Positions 48,439 through 57,824 are shown, counted from the first letter of the stretch. The stretch: DNA of 64,000 bases from Luteibacter jiangsuensis (GCF_030812295.1 NZ_JAUSSK010000003.1:496001-560000), one strand, 5' to 3'. Notes: a model not told the origin generated them from the sequence alone. Numbers and translations: made by a program.

Positions 48439-49968
48439 TTACGCCCGCAACGGACCTTGTTGCTGGCTTTGCACCTGTACTTCGGCGTGCTGTTGCGCCT
48501 GAGCCTGAGTCTGGTTGTGTGGCATGGCTTCCACGCTGCTCTGCGCCAGCGGTGTCCGCGCGGCCTGGAGCACGTCGATTTCGGCGACCTGCTTGAACGG
48601 CGACTTTGCATCGCCCTGCATGGCGTAGGCCCTGCTGGCATCGTCGCTGAGCGCCACGTGGTCGATCCGTTGCATGCCGTTCGTCACGGCGGCGGCCGTG
48701 AGCGAGCCCGCGATCATGCTCGTATGCGGACCCGACGCCCGCCCATGCTGTGCATCGAGACGCTGGACGCCGTCGAGCGCCTGACGGTACATGCCATTCG
48801 ATGGGTGGCTGGCATCGTCGAGCGAAGGAACGCCGGCGTGTTGGCGATTGGCATCGAGGGCGCGCAAGGTCTTCGGGCCCGCAATGCCGTCGGCTTCCAG
48901 GCCATGAGCGCGCTGGAAAGCCTGTAAGGCCTCCTTGGTCTGCGGCCCGAAGTCCGCGTCGGCGGCAGGTGGCCGACCATTCGACGCGACATAGCCCTGA
49001 TCGCTCAGCTGGCGCTGTAGCGCTTCGACCGCCGGTCCATTCGCCCCCGCACGTAGCGATGCGTTTTCCTGCGTGGCGTGCTGGGCGGTTTTGCCGGTGT
49101 CCGGTGCGGTGGACGGGGTATTTTGCCGTTGCGGCGTCTGTTCCAGCGCTTTCAGCGTCGCGGGGCCTACCACGCCGTCAGGCTTCAAGTGGTGGTCGGT
49201 CTGGAAGCGCTCGATCGCGAGGCGGGTTTCCTTGCCGGCATGGCCGTCGACCTTCAGCGGCTGGCCCGCCGAATCGGTGTAACCGTGGGCATTGAGCAGC
49301 GTCTGCACGTGCTCCGCCTTTTCCTTGCTCATGCCGTGCGATGCCTTCGCGGTAGGCATCGCTTCGGGGCCACCCGGCTTGTAACCCTTCTCGATGGCGT
49401 TCTGCCATGCCTCGGCCGCGTTCCTGCGTTCGCCGAGACCATTGTGGCCACCGTTGATGTCCTTGCATGCGGCGTCCACATCGGTCTGGTGACCGTTGGC
49501 CTGAACGCGGTCCTTCCAGTACTGGATGGCGATCCTTGCAGCCACCTCCTTGTCTTCCGCAAGCTCGGGATGCTTGACGAGATCGAGTCCCAGTTCCTTG
49601 CCCATCTTCTCGTAGCCGGCGCGGCCGGTGAGCTGGACATAGCCGCGACCATGGAAGGTCCAGCCGTCTCCCGGCTCGGTATTGCCGAGATTCTTCTTGC
49701 CCCAGGCGCCGCCGTAGATTTCGTTGGCGATGGCCTCGGGGCCGCCCGCGGCGATCTTGTTGGCCTCGGCGAGCGTATTCATCCCGTTGCGGCCGGGGAA
49801 TACCTCGAGGAGACGGCTACCGGAATAACCGAGGCCTTCGGTCATGCGGGAATATCCTCCCGACTCGACCTGCATCTGGCCCATGAAATTGCTTAGTTCC
49901 TTGGGGTCTGTAATACCCGCCTTCATGGCGGCGTCCATCAGATAGTCGGCGTTTTCTTTCGCGGACAT
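48439..49968 (-). CDS. X-T4SS effector 1: GH19-like muramidase with two peptidoglycan-binding domains and XVIPCD
   Basis: 509 residues. The N-terminal GH19/lysozyme-like domain (about 1-195) has the candidate catalytic Glu35 in MQVESGG and the signature GWTFHGRGYVQLTGRAGY. Two PG_binding_1 domains follow (about 215-285 and 310-375; both have the V-GP-T-K-AL pattern). The C-terminal 125 residues are an XVIPCD secretion signal: GVQRLDAQHGR, GMQRIDHVALSDDASRAYAM, SPFKQVAEIDV, then a Gln-rich tail. VirD4 should recognise this tail and send the protein into a rival cell to cut peptidoglycan. There is no signal peptide, as expected. The likely immunity gene is immediately upstream (50011-50553). 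AGGAGTTACACC precedes the start. Confidence 0.9.
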   Translation of the reverse strand: MSAKENADYLMDAAMKAGITDPKELSNFMGQMQVESGGYSRMTEGLGYSGSRLLEVFPGRNGMNTLAEANKIAAGGPEAIANEIYGGAWGKKNLGNTEPGDGWTFHGRGYVQLTGRAGYEKMGKELGLDLVKHPELAEDKEVAARIAIQYWKDRVQANGHQTDVDAACKDINGGHNGLGERRNAAEAWQNAIEKGYKPGGPEAMPTAKASHGMSKEKAEHVQTLLNAHGYTDSAGQPLKVDGHAGKETRLAIERFQTDHHLKPDGVVGPATLKALEQTPQRQNTPSTAPDTGKTAQHATQENASLRAGANGPAVEALQRQLSDQGYVASNGRPPAADADFGPQTKEALQAFQRAHGLEADGIAGPKTLRALDANRQHAGVPSLDDASHPSNGMYRQALDGVQRLDAQHGRASGPHTSMIAGSLTAAAVTNGMQRIDHVALSDDASRAYAMQGDAKSPFKQVAEIDVLQAARTPLAQSSVEAMPHNQTQAQAQQHAEVQVQSQQQGPLRA

Positions 49969-50010
49969 GGTGTAACTCCTGGCTAATGAAAGGAGGGATT
50001 CGACGAGCGG

Positions 50011-50553
50011 TCAGCGCGTGGGAATCCCGTTTTTCTCGATCGCGGGGTCGCTCTTCCATTTGAGCGTCGCGTCGATGAGTGCGTCTTCATCCGTGTCGGT
50101 GACCTTGCCGGCCTGGCAGGTGCTCTGCTTCACCGGCTTGGCCTGGCCATCCTTCAAGACCACCAACCCGCCGTCCTGCAGGTTGTTGGAGCCCGACACG
50201 GAGTAGACGACATACTTGAAACCGGCATTCGTGAAGGCATAGGCATAACCCCCGGTGTTGCCAGCGAAGGTCAGATGCGTGCGCGTGAACTCGCCCTCTC
50301 TACCCATGGCCGGATAAGTCATCTCGGGTTTCGCCGCGTCACGGCCATAGGCGTAGTAGAAGCGTCCGTCACCGTGAGCCACGTCACCCGCGGCACACAT
50401 GGAGACGGTCTTGGTGCTACCGGCGAGGGGACAGGAAAACACGACCTGGTCGGACTTGCCGCACATGGTGGCCGGTGCGGTGGTTGCCAAGGCGGTAGCC
50501 GGAAGGATGGCGGTTGCAGCGATCGCTAATAGTGCTTTTGCGGCAGGATTCAT
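50011..50553 (-). CDS. Probable periplasmic immunity protein for effector 1
   Basis: 180 residues. A signal peptide (about 1-24, ending ALA) and four or more cysteines indicate a periplasmic protein. No recognised domain; segments such as GRFYYAYGRDAAKPEM and GGYAYAFTNAGFKYVVYSVSG are beta-rich. It lies between virD4 and effector 1, 42 bases upstream of the latter on the same strand, the arrangement seen for the other pairs here. Immunity function is inferred from position and localisation. Confidence 0.68.
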   Translation of the reverse strand: MNPAAKALLAIAATAILPATALATTAPATMCGKSDQVVFSCPLAGSTKTVSMCAAGDVAHGDGRFYYAYGRDAAKPEMTYPAMGREGEFTRTHLTFAGNTGGYAYAFTNAGFKYVVYSVSGSNNLQDGGLVVLKDGQAKPVKQSTCQAGKVTDTDEDALIDATLKWKSDPAIEKNGIPTR

Positions 50554-50608
50554 GAGACGACTCTGTTCAGGGAAAGAAAAACAACAGTTGCATGTGTCTG
50601 TGGTCTTG

Positions 50609-52291
50609 TCAGATGGAGAGCGGTTCGATCTTCGCCTTTTCCATCAACCGCGACGTGAAGTATTTGTCCTGGTAATAGCGAATTTTTTCGCACATCACCG
50701 GATGTGGGATGCCTTCATAGAGGAACACTTCCTTCTCGGTGCCCATGGCTTTCAATTCCTGTGGAAGCATGAGCGCACGCTTCTCCTCGGAATGGCTCTT
50801 CGACACGTCACCCTTCTTGCTCTTGGTGATGTTCTCGCGGCGCACCGTCGTATAGCCGAGCATGTCGGAGTAGTCGTTGGCGTCCTGCTGTTCGCGCGGG
50901 GCGTAGACGATCTGCAACGCATGGTTCGTGATGACCGTGCGTGAGACATCCTTGCCGTAGGTGGCGTCGAGTTGGGCCATGCTCTGGATGATGGGCAGAA
51001 GGCGGATGTTGTAGCCCGCCATGTACGACACCGCCGAGGCGATGATTTCCACCCTGCCGATGGAGGTGAACTCGTCCATGAGCAACAGGCACTGGTGCTT
51101 CAGGGCAGGGTCGTTCTGCGGCAACACCTTGGTGTTGAGGTTGATCAGCTGGCTGAAGAACAGGTTCACGATCAGCTTGCTCTCGGCCAGCTTGTTCGGC
51201 TGGATGCCGATATAGATCGTCATCTTCTTCTTGCGCACATCGGTGAGCAGGAAATCGTCCTCGCTGGTGGCCGCGTCCAGCACGGGGTTGATCCAGGCGT
51301 TCAACGGTTCTTTGAAGGTGCCGAGGATGGAGGCGAAGGTTTCGTTGGCTTGCGAGAGCAGGTTGGCGAAGGCCGATTGGGCGTTGGCGCTCAGGAAGGG
51401 TTCCTTCGAGAGCCGCGTATACAGTTCGCGCAGGTCGGTGCCGTCGCCCGACGACAGGCGATAGATCATGCCCAGGGTGGGCTTGCTGCGCACGATCGCT
51501 GGCCGGCCCTTCTTCTCGTCGTCCTCCCATTTCTCGCAGAGGTATAGCGAGAACGCCATGAAGGCGTTGCGCGCCTGGCTCACCCAGAACTTCTGGTCGT
51601 CGGACACGTCGGGGTAGAGCATCGAGGCGATGCTCATAAGGTCCGACACGCGGAACGCGGGGTCCTTGGAGACATAGCTCAATGGATTCCAGCGGTGCGT
51701 GCGACGGTCTTCGGCGAACGGGTTGAACAGGTAGATTTCCTGTCCCTGCGATTTGCGCCAGCCACTGGTCAGGTCGAAGTTCTCCTGCTTGATGTCCAGC
51801 ACCACCACCGATTCCTGGTAGTCGAGCAGGTTCGGGATCACCACGCCGACGCCTTTGCCTGAACGGGTGGGAGCGGCGAGGATCACGAACTGCTGGCCTG
51901 GGAGGCGGACCAGGTCGCCCTTGAACTTGCCCACGAGGATGCCGTTCGGGGCGGGGGAGAGCATGTTTTGCTTGCGCAGGTCGGAGGCGGTGGCGAAGCG
52001 GGCGTCGCCGTGCATGGCCTGCTTCTTTGGCTTCATCAGGAAATAAAGCACCACGAGCCACGCGATCAGCGGCAAGAGGATGCCGATGATGCCCGCCGTC
52101 TCGATCTTCCAGACATAGGGCTGTACCTGGGGAAGATTCAGCGCCCTGATATAGCTCCAGTACGTGTTCCACTTGACGTGCTCGTCCTTCAAGCCGAGGA
52201 AGAGCAGCGTCAGGTATCCCGAGAGAAAATTTCCTACGGCGATGGCAGCAAGGCCGAGACCTGCCGCCAGGTAGGCAAATGGCTTACTCAT
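50609..52291 (-). CDS. virD4: Type IV secretion coupling ATPase VirD4
   Basis: 560 residues. Two N-terminal membrane helices (about 5-33 and 66-86) precede the AAA+ motor with Walker A APTRSGKGVG (140-149) and Walker B CLLLMDEF (about 400). The all-alpha substrate-binding domain between them recognises XVIPCD in xanthomonads. It would feed the five XVIPCD proteins encoded around it into the T4SS channel. No relaxase or oriT is seen, arguing for protein rather than DNA transfer. Unusually, it sits among effector genes rather than beside the virB genes. Confidence 0.96.
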   Translation of the reverse strand: MSKPFAYLAAGLGLAAIAVGNFLSGYLTLLFLGLKDEHVKWNTYWSYIRALNLPQVQPYVWKIETAGIIGILLPLIAWLVVLYFLMKPKKQAMHGDARFATASDLRKQNMLSPAPNGILVGKFKGDLVRLPGQQFVILAAPTRSGKGVGVVIPNLLDYQESVVVLDIKQENFDLTSGWRKSQGQEIYLFNPFAEDRRTHRWNPLSYVSKDPAFRVSDLMSIASMLYPDVSDDQKFWVSQARNAFMAFSLYLCEKWEDDEKKGRPAIVRSKPTLGMIYRLSSGDGTDLRELYTRLSKEPFLSANAQSAFANLLSQANETFASILGTFKEPLNAWINPVLDAATSEDDFLLTDVRKKKMTIYIGIQPNKLAESKLIVNLFFSQLINLNTKVLPQNDPALKHQCLLLMDEFTSIGRVEIIASAVSYMAGYNIRLLPIIQSMAQLDATYGKDVSRTVITNHALQIVYAPREQQDANDYSDMLGYTTVRRENITKSKKGDVSKSHSEEKRALMLPQELKAMGTEKEVFLYEGIPHPVMCEKIRYYQDKYFTSRLMEKAKIEPLSI

Positions 52292-52332
52292 TAAGTGAAT
52301 CCTGCAAACGCGTGTTGGCTATGGGACGACAA

Positions 52333-52671
52333 TTAATGTGGATGTGGACTGTTTGACCCGTCGCCTGCACCTTGCCAGCTGCCAGCTTGCATCGCCTTCG
52401 GACAAACCCTCTGGTATTGAGATAGCGAGTCCCGGTCTTCAAAGGTCCACGAGCGTCCATCCGGATTCGGCTCGTCGCACACGCCCGTGTACATGTACGT
52501 GCCGCTCCCTGGATCCAGGGGGAACCAACATTTGTCCAATCCCTTGAGGCCTTCCGTGCAGAAGAGGAAGGGGTCGTTGTCCCTATAGCGGATAAACTCG
52601 TAGAAACCCGAGTCCTGTGCCAAGACCATCGGGCTGTAGATCAGTGCCAATACAATCATCCGTATCTTCAT
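52333..52671 (-). CDS. Small secreted cysteine-containing protein of unknown function
   Basis: 112 residues from ATG 52671 (MKIRMIVLALIYSPMVLAQ, a signal peptide cleaved near LAQ). Four cysteines (FLFCTEGLKGLDKCWF, GVCDEPN, RVCPKAM) in a short mature chain suggest disulfides in the periplasm. It lacks a lipobox, so it is not an obvious VirB7. It lies between the lipase effector and virD4. It could be a second immunity factor or a small T4SS accessory. Confidence 0.6.
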   Translation of the reverse strand: MKIRMIVLALIYSPMVLAQDSGFYEFIRYRDNDPFLFCTEGLKGLDKCWFPLDPGSGTYMYTGVCDEPNPDGRSWTFEDRDSLSQYQRVCPKAMQAGSWQGAGDGSNSPHPH

Positions 52672-52747
52672 GACGCACCTTTTGCTTATGTCACACATTG
52701 AATGCCACTGCGGCGATGGGATCTTCTTTCTCTTTATCCGAGGTGGT

Positions 52748-54205
52748 CTACAAGGGCGGATGGGCTTGAGTCTTTGCCTGCTGTTCCTGCGACATTGACT
52801 GCGTCGAAGCACGTATCTGCTGATCCGATGCTTGTTGCCACTGCTGCGTGCTCTGTTCGACGGGAGTGCCCACGGCGCGTTGCGTGTCCACCTCCGCCAC
52901 TTGCTTGAAGGGTGAATTGGCGTCCCCTTGCACCGCATAGGTCCGGCTGGCGTCCGCGTTCAGGGTGACGTGATCGATCCGCTGCATGCCTCCCTGTTGG
53001 GCCGCCGCGGTCAGCGACGCGGCGAGCCGTGTGCTTTGCTCGTCGGGTTGGCGCTGAAGCCGGCTATCGAGCCGCTGGACACCTTCACGAGCCTGTTGGA
53101 ACAAGCCGTGGCCCGGGTGCTCGGGATGATCGAGCCGCTGTGGCGCGGGCTTCTCGTCGTTGAACCAGGAGCCGGGGTGGGTGAGGGTATTCCAGGCATT
53201 GGATGCGCCCTCGCTGATCACGTGGCCAGCCGCGTGGAGGTCTTTCGACACTTCGTCGCGTACCCGGCCCGCCACCTCCGCCACTTCGTGCGCCGCATGA
53301 CTCACGGCATGACCGGCCGCGGTCAAGCCTTCGTCGATTTTATCGTGCAGGTAGTCGACGCCTTCGCCGATGGCTTTGGGTATCTCCCACGAGGCCGACA
53401 ATCCCTTGCGGATATCCATGACATCGTTGCGATAACGATCGACCATGCCCTCGTGGGCTCGATAGCGGGCCTGGCTTTCGGCATCGATGATCGAGTGTCC
53501 CAGCAGCTTGCTTTCCGGCACGAAATTATCGATCGCGTGGGCGTCGAAATCGGTGGCCTTGATCGGATTGCGCGGCGAGAGAATCCCGCTGTCATCGCGA
53601 TAGCCCGCCTGTGACAAGGTATCGATATCCTTCTGCGCAGCGTAGATCCGGACTTCGCCGAAGTGTTCGCTGGCGGCACTTACCAGATCACCGGCTCGCA
53701 CGTGGTCGATGACCTGGTTCCCGCCGGCGGGAACGCCTTGCAGCAGCCCGGCGGCTCCGTAGGCGTTGAACGTCTCGCCTTTCAAGCCATAGCGCGACGC
53801 CGCGATCTCGGCGAGCGTGCCGCCGAGGGAATGCCCCGTCACCGTGATATCGGGTGGGGCGGTCCCCTGATCGACGGCGTCTTGCCTCGTCTCCGCGATG
53901 ACCCGCTCGGTGAAAGCCATGGCATCGTGCGTCTGGAGGTTTACTCCAGTCAGAACCATGCCCGCGTCCACCCCGCCATCATGAACGGGCTCGCGATCGA
54001 ATTCGGTGCCGCGAAACGCGATGACGACCTGGCTCGGCTTGACGTCTTCGCGTATGTACGCTTGGGCCTGGAATCCCGTCGCCGGGTTGTTCTCAGCAGC
54101 GGCGACGCGATAGGTGACGCCGTCCAGGATGACCTTCTGGTTGACAGGCGTATCGTGATAGACGTTCTGCGAAAGCAGGGCATAGTCCGTCGACCGCGGG
54201 CTCAT
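52748..54205 (-). CDS. X-T4SS effector 2: lipase with XVIPCD
   Basis: 485 residues, no signal peptide. The N-terminal class 3 lipase fold (about 1-200) has VIAFRGTEFD and the nucleophile elbow TGHSLGG with Ser126. A helical linker rich in Ala/Glu/His (about 255-340) follows, then the XVIPCD (about 365-485): GVQRLDSRL, GMQRIDHVTLNADASRTYAV, SPFKQVAEVD and a Gln-rich tail. Lipases of this design are known X-T4SS effectors that attack target-cell phospholipids. The start codon overlaps the stop of the upstream gene (ATGA), coupling it to a likely immunity protein. Confidence 0.9.
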   Translation of the reverse strand: MSPRSTDYALLSQNVYHDTPVNQKVILDGVTYRVAAAENNPATGFQAQAYIREDVKPSQVVIAFRGTEFDREPVHDGGVDAGMVLTGVNLQTHDAMAFTERVIAETRQDAVDQGTAPPDITVTGHSLGGTLAEIAASRYGLKGETFNAYGAAGLLQGVPAGGNQVIDHVRAGDLVSAASEHFGEVRIYAAQKDIDTLSQAGYRDDSGILSPRNPIKATDFDAHAIDNFVPESKLLGHSIIDAESQARYRAHEGMVDRYRNDVMDIRKGLSASWEIPKAIGEGVDYLHDKIDEGLTAAGHAVSHAAHEVAEVAGRVRDEVSKDLHAAGHVISEGASNAWNTLTHPGSWFNDEKPAPQRLDHPEHPGHGLFQQAREGVQRLDSRLQRQPDEQSTRLAASLTAAAQQGGMQRIDHVTLNADASRTYAVQGDANSPFKQVAEVDTQRAVGTPVEQSTQQWQQASDQQIRASTQSMSQEQQAKTQAHPPL

Positions 54206-54804
54206 TGGAGCTTCTCCACGGCCTTCAAGGTGATGGAGAAGATCGCGCCGGCATCATTGAAGTCCGACTTGCTTGGGGAGCCTATGTCGATACGCGAACG
54301 CGATGCCCTTTCGTAGGAACGCTCCGAGAAATACCGGACCACGCTTTTCTGGCCAAGGATGTCATCGTGATAAATAGCCGGACTGAAGTTCACCTCGCCA
54401 TGGTGGAAGTCGGCGGAAGCGCCGACGACCGACCAGTGGCAGACTCCGAGGCCAAAGTAGTCCTCATCCTGGATCTGATCGACATAGATCACGGCCTTGA
54501 ACGTATTTTCGCCGTCTCGCTCGAAGACGACCGGAAGCCGCTTCTGGGGCTCCACGGTGGCGCCCGTGACAGGAGTCAACGGAACACAGGCCCCGTTGAA
54601 CACCTTGTAGTCCACGGACCCTTCGATTCGTTCGAAGGCTCCGGGAGCATCGGTAACCGTGGCCGTGATCTCGTAACGCATGCGAGGATTCGGATTGAGC
54701 TTGATGTCGGGCTGTTTCATGGAGGCACCATAGGCATGAGGAATCAGGGACAGGAGGAGAACGACGGCTCCACTGCGTAGTGGTTGACGTATCGTCATAC
54801 TCAT
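54202..54804 (-). CDS. Probable periplasmic immunity protein for the lipase effector
   Basis: 200 residues with a signal peptide (about 10-27, ends AYGA). The mature part is beta-rich (RMRYEITATVTDAPGAFERIEGSVDYKVF) and contains CVPLTPVTGATVEPQKRLPV. The family is not recognised. It overlaps the lipase effector by 4 bases downstream and the M23 effector by 4 bases upstream, so it is locked into the effector operon. By position it protects against the lipase. Confidence 0.7.
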   Translation of the reverse strand: MSMTIRQPLRSGAVVLLLSLIPHAYGASMKQPDIKLNPNPRMRYEITATVTDAPGAFERIEGSVDYKVFNGACVPLTPVTGATVEPQKRLPVVFERDGENTFKAVIYVDQIQDEDYFGLGVCHWSVVGASADFHHGEVNFSPAIYHDDILGQKSVVRYFSERSYERASRSRIDIGSPSKSDFNDAGAIFSITLKAVEKLQ

Positions 54805-55901
54805 GGCCCCGGCATCGGTTGCGCCTGCTGTTGTTGCGCCTGCTGTTGCGCAGGAGCCTGGTGTGCCACGTGCTGCAAGGCCTGGCTGCTTTGCTCGATC
54901 GACGTGTTCATGGCCCGCTGCGTTTCCACCTCGGCGACCTGCTTGAACGGCGAACCGGGCTCACCCTGCATGGCATACGCCCGGCTGGCATCGGCGTTGA
55001 GGGCGACGTGGTCGATGCGTTGCAGGCCTTCCTGGCGTGCGGCGACCGTGAGCGACGCCGCAAGGCGATCGCTGCGCTCGTCCGGTGCGCGTTCATGCTG
55101 CGCGTCCAGCCGGTGAACGCCTTCCCGTGCCTGCCGGTAGATCTCGTGGTCCGGATGGGATGGCGTATCGAGTCGCGGTGCCCCGTGGGCCTGCTGATGC
55201 TGGAGTGCTTCCGCGGTGCGCGGACCGACCACGCCGTCGGGCTTCAGTCCGTGGGCGCGCTGGAAATTCTCGACAGCTTCCTTCGTGTGCCCGCCGAAAT
55301 GGCTGTCGGTCGACAGGCGATGTCCCTGGGCGTCGCGGATGCCGAGGGCGTTCAGGCGTTCCTGTAACGCGTGGACGTCAGGCCCCCTGGTGCCCTCGCG
55401 CATAACCGTGTGGCTACCGTCGTGGGAATGGCCGGCGGGCGCGGCGTGGGCGCCCTCGGGCTGGACCTGCCGGTCGCGCCAGAACGTTTCCGGATTGACC
55501 GGGTGGCCTTGCGCGTCCTTCATCTGGTAATGGACGTGTTGGGCATATTGGCCCGCGCCGTCGGGGCCGCGACCGCCCATGCGTCCGATTTCATCGCCCA
55601 CCTGGATGTGCTGCCCGACTTTCACGGACTGGGACTGCGTATGCAGGAGCTCGTGGCTGTTGCCCTCGGCATCGCGAATCTTGATCGTGCCGTACTGACC
55701 ACCGACGAAGGTGACCTCGCCGGCGATCGGCGAGTGGATGGAGGGATGGGTCAGGTTGATGCCCGACTGTCCGCCTTCGTAGTTGAAGTCGGATCCACCG
55801 TGAGGGCCCTTGGCGCGATGTTCGCCATAGTGCCCGGTGATGTGCGCCGCACGATCGCCCTGTTGCGGCAGGATGACATTCATGACGTCCTGGTATGGCA
55901 T
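54801..55901 (-). CDS. X-T4SS effector 3: M23 peptidase with peptidoglycan-binding domain and XVIPCD
   Basis: 366 residues from ATG 55901, with GGGAGGAGAG upstream; a longer in-frame start would run into the neighbouring immunity gene. The LytM/M23 zinc peptidase domain has HGGSD (H34, D38) and HVH (H122, H124), the zinc and catalytic pairs, with H87 between. A PG_binding_1 domain (about 165-235) is followed by the XVIPCD (about 245-366): GVHRLDAQHERAPDERSDRLAASL, GLQRIDHVALNADASRAYAM, SPFKQVAEVE and a Gln-rich tail. It should cut peptide cross-links in the target cell wall. Confidence 0.91.
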   Translation of the reverse strand: MPYQDVMNVILPQQGDRAAHITGHYGEHRAKGPHGGSDFNYEGGQSGINLTHPSIHSPIAGEVTFVGGQYGTIKIRDAEGNSHELLHTQSQSVKVGQHIQVGDEIGRMGGRGPDGAGQYAQHVHYQMKDAQGHPVNPETFWRDRQVQPEGAHAAPAGHSHDGSHTVMREGTRGPDVHALQERLNALGIRDAQGHRLSTDSHFGGHTKEAVENFQRAHGLKPDGVVGPRTAEALQHQQAHGAPRLDTPSHPDHEIYRQAREGVHRLDAQHERAPDERSDRLAASLTVAARQEGLQRIDHVALNADASRAYAMQGEPGSPFKQVAEVETQRAMNTSIEQSSQALQHVAHQAPAQQQAQQQQAQPMPGP

Positions 55902-55917
55902 GGGTCTCTCCTCCCGT

Positions 55918-56382
55918 TTAGAGCGAATCGTCTTTGACGCGGTAAAGGCGCCAGCAGCCGTCCTTCCGGAAGAAGAACGACATCTGGTAGTCGGTGTCCG
56001 GCTTGGCCAGTTTGATCGTGACTTCCGTCGGGCCGGTTGCGGTCCGCGTGATCGTGAGGCCATCTTTCGCCTGGTCCGCCTGGCTAGGCATCACGGGGAA
56101 CTTGACCTCGGCTTTTCCCAGCATTTTCGATACGGGCTTGGGTTCGGGATCGGCGTTGGGATCGACCGAGTCGCTTTGCAGTGGGTCGGTTACATAGGCC
56201 TTTTGCAGGGACACGTCGTTCTGGAAGAGGGGCAGGAAGGCATCGAAATCGTCCGCCGGGCAGCGGGACGCATGGGTGCCAGCAGTCGATGCGGCGGCGG
56301 ACGCCTGTGACGGAGGAGGCGCCTTGTCGCACGCGGCCAGCAGGAGGGCGAAGGCCAGGGAAGGAAGAAGAAGCTTGCGCAT
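55918..56382 (-). CDS. Probable lipoprotein immunity protein for the M23 effector
   Basis: 154 residues from ATG 56382 (MRKLLLPSLAFALLLAACD) with AAAGGA upstream; an ATG at 56397 is an alternative. Lipobox LAAC gives a lipoprotein anchored in the periplasm. The mature part contains KAEVKFPVMPSQADQAKDG and ends near WRLYRVKDDS, reminiscent of DUF-type Tfi lipoproteins. It is immediately upstream of effector 3. Immunity function is inferred. Confidence 0.7.
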   Translation of the reverse strand: MRKLLLPSLAFALLLAACDKAPPPSQASAAASTAGTHASRCPADDFDAFLPLFQNDVSLQKAYVTDPLQSDSVDPNADPEPKPVSKMLGKAEVKFPVMPSQADQAKDGLTITRTATGPTEVTIKLAKPDTDYQMSFFFRKDGCWRLYRVKDDSL

Positions 56383-56393
56383 CGCGGGTCCTT

Positions 56394-57737
56394 TCAAAGC
56401 GGTGATGGGGATGGCGGCGTGTGCTGGCTCGCCTGCTGGGCCTGGCGCTGCTCGTGCTCGGTCTGTGCCGCCTGCCGGGCGAGTGCCTGGGCGCTCTGTT
56501 CGACGGGCGTCGCGATCGCCTGCTGGGTGGCCACCTCGACTACCTGCTTGTGCGGGGAGTGGACGTCTCCCTGCACCGCGTAGGTACGCGCGGCATCCTC
56601 GCTGAGCGCCACATGGTCGATGCGATTCATGCCTTGGTGGCGTGCCGCTACCGTAAGCGCGGCCGCAAGGTTCTCACTGCGCTGGTCGGGTTCGCGCCGA
56701 TGCTCGGTATCGAGACGATGCACGGCGTCACGCGCTTGACGGAACAACGCATGATCCGGATGCGACGTGTGGTTCAGTGCCGGCGCCGGATGGGACGGCT
56801 GCCCCGGTCCATGCGGATGGTGATGGTGGTGACGGTGACGTCGTCCCGCCTCGATCAGGTCTTGCGCGTGTTCGATAGCGTCGATCGTGTCTCGTCCCAC
56901 GATGCCGTCCACCTTTATGCCGGCATCGCGCTGAAAAGCCTTGACGGCTACCTTCGTCGACGGGCCATAGTCGCCATCGACTTTCAGGGGGCGGCCCACT
57001 GCGTCCTTGTATCCCAGGCTGGATAGGTTGGCCTGCAGGCGACGCACGTCGTCGCCGTCCGAGCCTTCCTTGAGCGGTGCCGATGTGCCGTGATGGACAC
57101 GAGCCGGCGTACCGGACGCCGGCGTCGGCGCGTCAGCGTGGCTTTTGGCCAATCGTTCCATGACTTCGGGCGTCAGCCTTCTTTCCCAGGCCACGAACCG
57201 TTCCTGTCGATCGTCCAGGCCGTTGTATCTGCCATTGATGGCGCGTGTTGCCGCCTTGACGTCCTCGCGTGCGGTTTCGGGAACGCGGTTCTGCCAGTAC
57301 CACACGGCGATCCGCGCTGCGTTCGTCGGCTCGGCTGCCAGTTCGGGGTGCTTTACCAGGTCCAGGTCCAGTGCATCGCCCGCCGCCCGATAGTTGTCCT
57401 TGCCGGTGAGCTGCATGTAGCCACGCCCCCGGTAGAGATAGCCCTCGCCAGGGCGCTCATTACCGTTGCGACCGCCGTACATCAGCTCCGCCAGCTTCTC
57501 CGGACGACCCTGGAGTGCACCGATGCGAGCCGTTTCGAGTACGTCGGGCCCTTCGCGCCACGCCGACTGCACCGGTATCTGCGAGATGTTGCGCGTGTAG
57601 CGGAAGCCTTCTTCTAGCCGGTTCAGCCCGTTCGACTCATGCGAGACCTGGGCCATGAAGTTGGCCAGTTCCCGTGGTCGCGTGATGCCCGCCGCGGCCG
57701 CCGCGGCAAGCAGTTGTGTTTCACGATCAATCGCCAT
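56394..57737 (-). CDS. X-T4SS effector 4: GH19-like muramidase with peptidoglycan-binding domain and XVIPCD
   Basis: 447 residues from ATG 57737 with AGGAGCTACAC upstream. The GH19/lysozyme-like domain (about 1-205) has the candidate Glu34 in QVSHESNGLNR and GYLYRGRGYMQLTGKDNY, closely paralogous to effector 1. One PG_binding_1 domain (about 232-295), a His-rich linker (RRHRHHHHHPHGPG) and the XVIPCD (about 325-447) follow: AVHRLDTEHRREPDQRSENLAAAL, GMNRIDHVALSEDAARTYAV, SPHKQVVEVA. The His cluster could bind metal or simply be a flexible spacer. Confidence 0.91.
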   Translation of the reverse strand: MAIDRETQLLAAAAAAGITRPRELANFMAQVSHESNGLNRLEEGFRYTRNISQIPVQSAWREGPDVLETARIGALQGRPEKLAELMYGGRNGNERPGEGYLYRGRGYMQLTGKDNYRAAGDALDLDLVKHPELAAEPTNAARIAVWYWQNRVPETAREDVKAATRAINGRYNGLDDRQERFVAWERRLTPEVMERLAKSHADAPTPASGTPARVHHGTSAPLKEGSDGDDVRRLQANLSSLGYKDAVGRPLKVDGDYGPSTKVAVKAFQRDAGIKVDGIVGRDTIDAIEHAQDLIEAGRRHRHHHHHPHGPGQPSHPAPALNHTSHPDHALFRQARDAVHRLDTEHRREPDQRSENLAAALTVAARHQGMNRIDHVALSEDAARTYAVQGDVHSPHKQVVEVATQQAIATPVEQSAQALARQAAQTEHEQRQAQQASQHTPPSPSPL

Positions 57738-57824
57738 GTGTAGCTCCTGTTTGACTACCACGTTCGGCGGGGCTTCCTGCTTGCCATGTACCCGCTCGTC
57801 CCGGCGGTTCGATACCACTCGATA

